A stretch of 64,000 nucleotides of DNA from Nitrospirota bacterium (lineage in GTDB: Bacteria; Nitrospirota; JACRHJ01): positions 1 through 64,000 of the forward strand of contig JACRHJ010000006.1 of assembly GCA_016212105.1 (NCBI GenBank). The letters are read 5' to 3'. Position numbers and translations under genes: made by a program. Shown piece after piece: positions 57,902 through 64,000 of the stretch (position 1 is the first letter of the stretch; each line of letters starts with the position of its first letter). A model generated the notes under the pieces. The model had not been told where the DNA came from. It did no database searches and worked only from the letters and a program-made list of their open reading frames with translations.

Positions 57902-58456
57902 CTATGCCTTGGCTGCCTTCTTTGCGGGCGCGGCCTTCTTCGCAGCAGGCTTCTTCGCCGCCGTGGCAGGCTTGGCCTTGGCGGCCGCCGTGGGCTTCGC
58001 GGCCGCTTTTTTGGCAGGGGCCTTCTTTGCGGGCGCGGCCTTGGCGGCCTTGATGCCTGCCTTTACGCCGGCCTTCGCAATCTTCACCGCGTCGCTCGCG
58101 GGCTTCGCCACGTCGTCGGCCAGCTTCACCATCTTGTCGGCGTACTGGGAGGCCTTGTCGGCGGCCTTGTGTGCGGATGTGGCTGCGGACTTGAGCGCCT
58201 TGTCGGCGGCGTCTATGGCGGTGACCTCCGCGAGCTTCAGCGCCTTGTTGAAGGCGTTCTTCGCGGCTAACGCCGCTACCTTGGCGGCCTTTACCGCGAG
58301 GTCGGCGGAGTCTTTCGCGGCCTTCGCCTCGGCGTGGTGCGGCGGGGACTTCTTGACCGCTGCCTTCTTGACGGGCTTCTTCGCGGCTGGCTTGACATCC
58401 GGCTTTACTGCGGACTTCACTGCGGGCTTTGCTGCTGGTTTTTTTGCGGTAGCCAT
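57902..58456 (-). CDS. Lys/Ala-rich histone H1-like DNA-binding protein
   Basis: MATAKKPAAKPAVKSAVKPDVKPAAKKPVKKAAVKKS... C-terminal PAKKAPAKKAAAKPTAAAKAKPATAAKKPAAKKA. Confidence 0.82.
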   Translation of the reverse strand: MATAKKPAAKPAVKSAVKPDVKPAAKKPVKKAAVKKSPPHHAEAKAAKDSADLAVKAAKVAALAAKNAFNKALKLAEVTAIDAADKALKSAATSAHKAADKASQYADKMVKLADDVAKPASDAVKIAKAGVKAGIKAAKAAPAKKAPAKKAAAKPTAAAKAKPATAAKKPAAKKAAPAKKAAKA

Positions 58457-58657
58457 CTTACCCCCATGTCTTTCGGTTATGAAAAATCGGACGGTGTGTG
58501 AAGCTTACCCGGTACTTCCCTTGCAAAAGCCGTGCGTTCTGTTGATTGTATATGCAAATGCGGTGGAATGTCAAGCAAATGAAGAGGATATGAGGAGAGG
58601 GGGTTGAGGGTGATGGGCCTCCCTGTGGATACAAGACCATCCCGGTAAAGTTTTCCC

Positions 58658-58698
58658 TTGACAACCACGTTAAAATATGAAATAGTTCTTATATAATA
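58658..58698 (+). promoter_or_regulatory. AT-rich promoter-like segment of the small Cys-rich gene
   Basis: TTGACA at 58658-58663 and TATAAT at 58693-58698 in an otherwise GC-rich window; the two boxes are not ideally spaced to each other, so the exact pair is uncertain. Confidence 0.35.
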
Positions 58699-58788
58699 AC
58701 CGTTCGACTTGGAAAGGAGGCGAGCAGCATAAGGCCTACAGGCTTTCAGGGGACGGCAACGAAATCATAAACAACCGGGAGGGACATA

Positions 58789-58971
58789 ATGACAGCTACC
58801 CAAACAATATCGCAGTCCAAGGCGACCTTGAAGAAGAAGGGCTTTCCGGTCGGCAGGCTCGGTGCGCACATCAAGCAGGGCATAGGCGCGAGCGCGTTCG
58901 ACTACTGGGAGGACCGCGCCAAATGCTGCCAGCCCGGCGGCTGCGGCGTCGGCTGCAATACCGGGAAGTGA
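58789..58971 (+). CDS. Small Cys-tailed peptide (60 aa)
   Basis: MTATQTISQSKATLKKKGFPVGRLGAHIKQGIGASAFDYWEDRAKCCQPGGCGVGCNTGK; GGGAGGGA Shine-Dalgarno; strong downstream terminator. Confidence 0.75.
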   Translation: MTATQTISQSKATLKKKGFPVGRLGAHIKQGIGASAFDYWEDRAKCCQPGGCGVGCNTGK

Positions 58972-59013
58972 GTCTGGTTCCGGGCCTTTTGACTGCCCGG
59001 CTATACTGAAATG

Positions 59014-59047
59014 AACAGGGGCACAGGCGAAGGCCGGTGCCCCTGTT
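59014..59047 (+). terminator. Rho-independent terminator-like hairpin after the Cys-rich gene
   Basis: AACAGGGGCAC-AGGCGAAGGCCG-GTGCCCCTGTT, 11 bp perfect stem. Confidence 0.75.
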
Positions 59048-59301
59048 GTTATTGTCTTCATGCAGGGGCAGGGCCCCGTGCCTGGCCATCTTGTCATTGC
59101 CGACAATGAATAATTCCTGGATTCCCGCCTTCGCGGGAATGACGGAAAAGACCGGGCGGCCACAGAGGGCCGCCCCTACACGAGGAAAAGAAGGGCCGAC
59201 ACACGGGTCGGCCCCTACATAAAATCATTCACGAACACGAAACGCGTCCTTCAACGCCCCTACATAAAATCCCTCACGAACACGAAGCAAGCCCTTTTCC
59301 T

Positions 59302-59347
59302 GCTAGTCCCTAGCCCCTAGCCCCTAGCCCCTAGCCCCTAGCCCCTG
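59302..59347. repeat. Tandem heptamer TAGCCCC tract (G-rich on minus strand)
   Basis: ctagtccctagcccctagcccctagcccctagcccctagcccctgcc directly after the stop codon of the minus-strand HHE gene. Confidence 0.85.
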
Positions 59348-59349
59348 CC

Positions 59350-60741
59350 TTACTCCCAGTCCAGAAGCCTCTTGTCGCCTTCAAGCGCGCGAAGCTCGGT
59401 CAGGTCCTGGCTGACTTCCAGTATCCCGCGATACCTGCCCGCATCGTCCCGCACCGCGAAGTAGCGGATGTATATAAACCGGCCCTTCATCTGTATCCAG
59501 AACTCGGCGGTGTCTTTTTCCCCTTTTTTGAACGCGTCGATAATCTTCTCGACGGTGTGCACGCTCTTGGGCGGGTGGCAGTTCTGGACGCGCCTGCCGA
59601 TTACCGCCGGGCTCCGCGGGAATATCCTGTCTGCCGTCGCCGAGTAGTACACGACCTCGTCGTTTTCGTCCACGAAGGAGATGTCCACCGGCAGGTGTTT
59701 CAGCATCAGGTTTACCTGCTCGGCGGTCAGGCGGCCCGTGTCGAGGTTCAGGCTCCCGGCCTGCCCGCCGGGCATGCCAGCCGCCCCGGACGGCGCCATC
59801 GGCCCCGGCCCGTTCACCCACGCGAAGCCTATCTCCTCCTCGCCCCGCTTCACCTTCAGCCAGTCCTCCTCGGACAGGGTCTCGAGCGCCATCGGGTAAA
59901 GTATATGCTCCTCCTTGTATATCATGTCCTCGAACATGGCAACCAGGCCGTCCACCCAGACCTTGTCGAACTCGCCCGCGGCGGCCTTCGCAATGCCCGC
60001 CTTGAGGTTCGCGCGTATGTCGTCGTGCAGCGCCCACATAACCTTGGAAGGGCCGGATATTCCCTTCGCTTCGAGTATCGGGAAAAGCTGGTTCTCTTTG
60101 CGGAGATAATGCTTCTCGACCGGCGCGATGCGCTCGTACATCCGGGCGAGCCCGGCCGCGTCCTTCTGCTCGACGATGTCGTGGAGTATGGACTCCAGGT
60201 GCCTGTTCTCGAGCATCAGGGTATGCACCGGGTGTCCGTCCGGCAGGCCCGGCATCGTCTTCTTGTCGAGCGACTCCTTGAAGACCTCGACGTGCACCGA
60301 GCAGAGCCTCTTTACCTCGGACTCCGGCATGCCGCCCGCGATGAGCGTCTGCTCCATATGTGCTATCTCAGAAGGAGAGACGTCCTTTATCAGGTCGAGG
60401 AACCGCTTCTTGAGTATGCCAAGCTCCACGCCCTTGTGCAGGTCCTCTATGATTACCTTGAGGATAGACGCGCGCTCCTCCTGGCTCAGTTCGGCGGACG
60501 TCACCGCGACCGCCTGCCCGGTGGACTTCATGATTTCGAGCGCGACCTTCTCGATGAGCCTGTCCGGCTCCATGCCGCCTACCATCGCAACCTGGCCGAG
60601 CGTGGCGACGCGGCCGAGCGTCCTCATCATCACCGGGTTGTCGAGCGACCTGAAGCTCGGGTTCAGGCCTATGAGGAACTCCTTTAGGAAGGGGTACGTC
60701 GCAAGCACCGCCGAGAGTTTCGTGTTCGCGTTAATCTCCAT
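59350..60741 (-). CDS. DUF1858/DUF438-hemerythrin HHE-PAS protein
   Basis: DUF1858-like N-terminus; HPVHTLMLENRHLESIL...EKHYLRKENQLFPILEAKG...EEHILYPMAL; C-terminal PAS. Confidence 0.87.
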   Translation of the reverse strand: MEINANTKLSAVLATYPFLKEFLIGLNPSFRSLDNPVMMRTLGRVATLGQVAMVGGMEPDRLIEKVALEIMKSTGQAVAVTSAELSQEERASILKVIIEDLHKGVELGILKKRFLDLIKDVSPSEIAHMEQTLIAGGMPESEVKRLCSVHVEVFKESLDKKTMPGLPDGHPVHTLMLENRHLESILHDIVEQKDAAGLARMYERIAPVEKHYLRKENQLFPILEAKGISGPSKVMWALHDDIRANLKAGIAKAAAGEFDKVWVDGLVAMFEDMIYKEEHILYPMALETLSEEDWLKVKRGEEEIGFAWVNGPGPMAPSGAAGMPGGQAGSLNLDTGRLTAEQVNLMLKHLPVDISFVDENDEVVYYSATADRIFPRSPAVIGRRVQNCHPPKSVHTVEKIIDAFKKGEKDTAEFWIQMKGRFIYIRYFAVRDDAGRYRGILEVSQDLTELRALEGDKRLLDWE

Positions 60742-60937
60742 CTGAGCCTCCGTGTGAATGGAATGGGTTATGAGTGCATGGATAATAATATAGCAGGAAA
60801 GGCGGGATAGGGCCGGGAAATATGTCGGAGAAACAAAAACTGCCCGGATGATATTAATCCGGCAACTTTATATGCAAACCATGCAAACAAGAAAAGTCAC
60901 TGGATTCCCGCTTTCGCGGGAATGACGCGTGCTTGTT

Positions 60938-60971
60938 CGTCGCCCCGTGCTTGACACGGGGTCCAGGAAGT
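60938..60971. repeat. Interspersed palindrome family A
   Basis: cgtcgccccgtgcttgacacggggtccaggaagt. Confidence 0.7.
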
Positions 60972-61076
60972 TTGCCTATATAATTGCCGGATTAATAATT
61001 GAATCCCCCTCTCCTCGCGGGAGAGAGCCTGCCCTGAGCGAAGCCGAAGGGGGGTTGGGGGTGAGGGGCCTCCTAA

Positions 61077-62027
61077 TTACCGTATATGACACCCCTGGCA
61101 CAGCTCCTGCCAGAACCTGCGCTCGCCGATGCGCAGGCCGACACCGCCGCCGACTGCGTACGGGTCGTGGCATGTGCAGCAGCCAAGCTTCCCGTCGAAG
61201 AGCGGCAGGCGCGGGTCGCTCTCGGTCTTCAGCTCCTTGTTCGCCCAGGCGGCCTCGCCGTAGTCTATGCCGATGGGGTGGGACAGGCCGTTGTCAGGGC
61301 CGTGCCTGTAAGAGCTCGCGATTGAGCTGGTATACGCCGGCGTCCCCGGCGTGGTATGGCAGTTCATGCAGAAGACGGACAGGTCGTCGAGCGCGGGCCG
61401 CGTGTCGCGGATGTCGAGGTCACGGTCGCCGTACTCCATCCGCACCGTGGTAAGCACTACGAACTTCGCCACGCCGTGCGCCCTGTCCATGACGTGCCTG
61501 CGTGTCTCGACACCCTGGGGCGTCAGGTCGTCCGAATGACATGCCATGCAGCCGAGCCGCCCCGGCACGCCCGCCCGGAGCAGGTACGTCCTCTTGCCGG
61601 TGGCAGGTTGCATGGTCTGCATGTGCGGGTCGTGGCATGTGGCGCAGGTGAGTGTCACGGAACTCCTGACCGGGAACCGGTGGTCGTAGCTGAGCCTTGT
61701 CGTCGTGTTCACAAAATGGGAGACCGGGCTCAGTCCCTTGTGGCATACGAGGCAGAGGTCGTTCACGGCGGAGACGAACCTGTACGGCCTGGGGTCTCCG
61801 GACTGCGGCACGGTAAAGTGGCAGTTGAAGCAGTCGGAAGAGGTAAACCCGTGCGGAGACTGAGAGGTGTCCACCGCGCCCAGGTAAAGGAGAGCGGCCG
61901 GTATGGCTATGAGCGCGGCGCCGATGACGTGTTTCTTTGCCTTCTGCCTGTGGAGCTTCAGGGAGAGGTCCAGCTCCCAGTCGAACAGCTTAATCCTTAA
62001 AGTACGTTTTAAGATGCGGCGTAACAT
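61077..62027 (-). CDS. Heptaheme c-type cytochrome with N-terminal membrane anchor
   Basis: Seven CXXCH motifs: CFNCH, CLVCH, CATCH, CMACH, CMNCH, CCTCH, CQGCH. Confidence 0.9.
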   Translation of the reverse strand: MLRRILKRTLRIKLFDWELDLSLKLHRQKAKKHVIGAALIAIPAALLYLGAVDTSQSPHGFTSSDCFNCHFTVPQSGDPRPYRFVSAVNDLCLVCHKGLSPVSHFVNTTTRLSYDHRFPVRSSVTLTCATCHDPHMQTMQPATGKRTYLLRAGVPGRLGCMACHSDDLTPQGVETRRHVMDRAHGVAKFVVLTTVRMEYGDRDLDIRDTRPALDDLSVFCMNCHTTPGTPAYTSSIASSYRHGPDNGLSHPIGIDYGEAAWANKELKTESDPRLPLFDGKLGCCTCHDPYAVGGGVGLRIGERRFWQELCQGCHIR

Positions 62028-62250
62028 GGCGACACCTCCACACGATGCGGAAGGCGTTAACTGCACAAGGCTTGTCAGCCTGTACCATGCTGTCTGGCCC
62101 GCGTAAGACTCGATGACGGCCGGAACGCCCGTCTAATAATAAGTATACACCCGGGTGCGGATTATGCAACACGCGGTGGACATGCTATAATTAATTTTAT
62201 ACGGCCGGGCACGACAAACCGGGGTTATCCGGGGCGCGGGGAGGTGGAAC

Positions 62251-63411
62251 ATGGCTTCGCTGAAAATACTGCACGTGGACGACGACCCGGAGATAACGAC
62301 GATAACCAAGCTGCTCCTGTCCAGGCAGGCGCCTGGCGTCAAGATAGCCACCGCCAGCAGCGGCCAGGAGGTCCTCGAATATCTCGGCAGGGAGCAGGTG
62401 GACTGCATACTGTCCGACTACCAGATGCCGGGCATGGACGGGATGGAGCTTCTGGACCGCGTCAGGGAGAGGACCCCCCGCCTGCCGTTCATATTCCTTA
62501 CCGGACAGGGCAACGAGGAGGTGGCGAGCGAGGCCTTCAAGCACGGCGCGAACGACTACTTCACGAAGGACGTCGGGTTCGCCCACTTCACGAGGCTTAT
62601 CAACTCCATCGAGCAGGCAGTGAAGCAGAGCGCCGCCGTCGAGGCCAGGGCCAGGGCCGAGAAGGAGTGGGAAGACACCTTCAACGCCATCAGCGAGTCG
62701 ATAACCATACAGAGCACCGACTTCACGGTGCTCCGGGCGAACCGCTCGACTTGCGAGATGCTCGGCATGTCCCAGGATGAGATAGTCGGCAGGAAATGCC
62801 ACCAGCTCTTCCACGGCCTGGGCTACCCCATGGAGGGCTGCCCGGCGGTCGAGATGATGCGGTGCGACGCCGGCATACTGGCGGCGTCCGTTACCGGGAA
62901 GGGGAGCAGCCTGATGTTCACGGGCGAGTTCCCGGCCGGCGGCAGGGTGTACGAGTTCGACGTCTGCCCCCTGGTGAAGGACGGGAAACTGAGGGCGTTC
63001 GTCCACCTGGCCAAAGACGTCACCGGGCGGAAGATGGCCGAGGCTGCGGTCGTGAAGTCCAACGAGATGCTCGCGGCCGTCGTGAACTCCATCCAGTTCG
63101 GCGTGATGCTCATCGGCACGGACCGGCGGATAAGGCACGCGAACCCGGCCGCGCTCAGGATGCTCGGAGTCGAGGACATGGGCGACATCGTCGGTAATAT
63201 CTGCCACAAGACCATCTGCCCCGCCGAGACAAACAAATGCCCCGTCCTCGACCTCGGGATGAAGGTGGACATGTCTGAGAAGACGCTCATAGACGCGCGT
63301 GGCGGCATGATACCCATCATCAAGTCGGTGGGCATTATCAACATATCCGGAGAGGACGTCCTGCTCGAGACGTTCTTCCGGGCGCGGGATGCGGACAGGC
63401 AGGCCGCCTGA
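62251..63411 (+). CDS. REC-PAS-PAS protein lacking kinase or DNA-binding output
   Basis: REC LHVDDDPEI...CILSDYQMPGMDG; two PAS regions with CHQLFHGLGYPMEGCPAVEMM and CHKTICPAETNKCPVLD. Confidence 0.85.
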   Translation: MASLKILHVDDDPEITTITKLLLSRQAPGVKIATASSGQEVLEYLGREQVDCILSDYQMPGMDGMELLDRVRERTPRLPFIFLTGQGNEEVASEAFKHGANDYFTKDVGFAHFTRLINSIEQAVKQSAAVEARARAEKEWEDTFNAISESITIQSTDFTVLRANRSTCEMLGMSQDEIVGRKCHQLFHGLGYPMEGCPAVEMMRCDAGILAASVTGKGSSLMFTGEFPAGGRVYEFDVCPLVKDGKLRAFVHLAKDVTGRKMAEAAVVKSNEMLAAVVNSIQFGVMLIGTDRRIRHANPAALRMLGVEDMGDIVGNICHKTICPAETNKCPVLDLGMKVDMSEKTLIDARGGMIPIIKSVGIINISGEDVLLETFFRARDADRQAA

Positions 63412-63436
63412 AGCCACCGCCTCCCGGGGTCCGGGC

Positions 63437-63796
63437 TCAGTGCTCCCCGCAGTCTCCGCAGGTGGCCTTGGACGTCCCGGCCAGCTCGCCGCGCATGAAC
63501 GCAAGGACCGCCGCGTCCGGGTCCGTCTGGCTTGTGATGACAGGCTGGATGCCCGCCTGCATCAGCCCGTTCAGCATGCCCCCGCCCATCCCCTGCGTGA
63601 TTACCGCGTGGCAGCCGGCGAACGGGCTTACGTTGTGCTGCCCGTCCCCGCCGTGGCTCGGGCAGGCGCCGGCGGTGCCGGTCACGGTCTTGCCGGTCAC
63701 CTTGTCCCCGTCCGTCTCGTAGATTATAAAGCTCCTGCACTTGCCCAGGTGGCCGCAGATTGTCACACCGTCCGCCGTCGATACCGCTATCCTCAT
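63437..63796 (-). CDS. NifX/NifB-type dinitrogenase Fe-Mo cofactor-binding domain protein
   Basis: MRIAVSTADGVTICGHLGKCRSFIIYETDGDKV...CHAVITQGMGGGMLNGLMQAGI. Confidence 0.88.
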   Translation of the reverse strand: MRIAVSTADGVTICGHLGKCRSFIIYETDGDKVTGKTVTGTAGACPSHGGDGQHNVSPFAGCHAVITQGMGGGMLNGLMQAGIQPVITSQTDPDAAVLAFMRGELAGTSKATCGDCGEH

Positions 63797-63797
63797 C

Positions 63798-64000
63798 TTA
63801 TCCTCCATTTGCCTGCTGTGTCTGTGAATATGCCGGCACAACCTTCTTGTGTCCCGGTACTTCGAGGAGCCTGTGCCGGTTGAAGCCGAACATGGCCGCG
63901 AAGACGTTCTCGGGGAACCGCTCGACCCTGATGTTGTAAATCGTCACGCTGTCGTTGAAGAACTCGCGCCTGTCGGAGATGGAAGACTCCAGGAACGTCA
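63798..64000 (-). CDS. lemA: LemA family protein, C-terminal part (truncated by window edge)
   Basis: Minus-strand translation RREFFNDSVTIYNIRVERFPENVFAAMFGFNRHRLLEVPGHKKVVPAYSQTQQANGG. Confidence 0.82.
   Translation of the reverse strand, partial: TFLESSISDRREFFNDSVTIYNIRVERFPENVFAAMFGFNRHRLLEVPGHKKVVPAYSQTQQANGG

Noticed and set aside
58700-58788. Known riboswitch class (GEMM, SAM, fluoride) in the leader of the Cys-rich gene
   Set aside because: No consensus core of these classes could be matched; only a short local hairpin is visible.
62197-63504. 435 aa minus-strand ORF opposite the REC-PAS gene
   Set aside because: Shadow frame with no family signature.

Overview
GC-rich bacterial chromosomal window with almost continuous housekeeping and accessory genes; no rRNA, confident tRNA, CRISPR array or transposase was seen. 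Order: gnd/tkt; DUF58 plus TgpA-type transglutaminase; a giant zinc-ribbon/TM/WD40 protein; an AT-rich DpnII-like restriction-modification island (C protein, beta-class MTase, nuclease); two tandem coiled-coil paralogues; aspA; lipoproteins; PAS-GGDEF and REC-PAS-HK signalling proteins; NfeD-like and flotillin; an oxidative-stress block (desulforedoxin, rubredoxin, flavodiiron protein, Fe/Mn SOD, a rubredoxin-tailed protein, PerR); an eight-gene minus-strand signalling cluster (Roadblock/LC7, ODP-type di-iron MBL protein, HD/HD-GYP, PAS kinase with degenerate receiver, REC-DUF4388, ParA, Roadblock, REC-DUF4388-TPR); a complete cbb3 oxidase locus (ccoNOQP, ccoG, ccoI, ccoS, FixH-like, TauE-like) with a CcoO-cytochrome c fusion; a second PerR/Fur paralogue; glycerate kinase; argDFGH; hicBA; ApbE; a histone-H1-like protein; a small Cys-tailed peptide gene with its own terminator; a HHE/DUF438 PAS protein; a heptaheme cytochrome; a REC-PAS protein; a NifX-like protein; and a truncated lemA. 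The best candidate for an undescribed system is the ODP/Roadblock/ParA/HD-GYP/kinase cluster next to the cbb3 operon, within an oxygen-handling locus flanked by two PerR paralogues. Intergenic regions also carry several families of short palindromic repeats. All family assignments come from reading the translated sequence; no database search was run.
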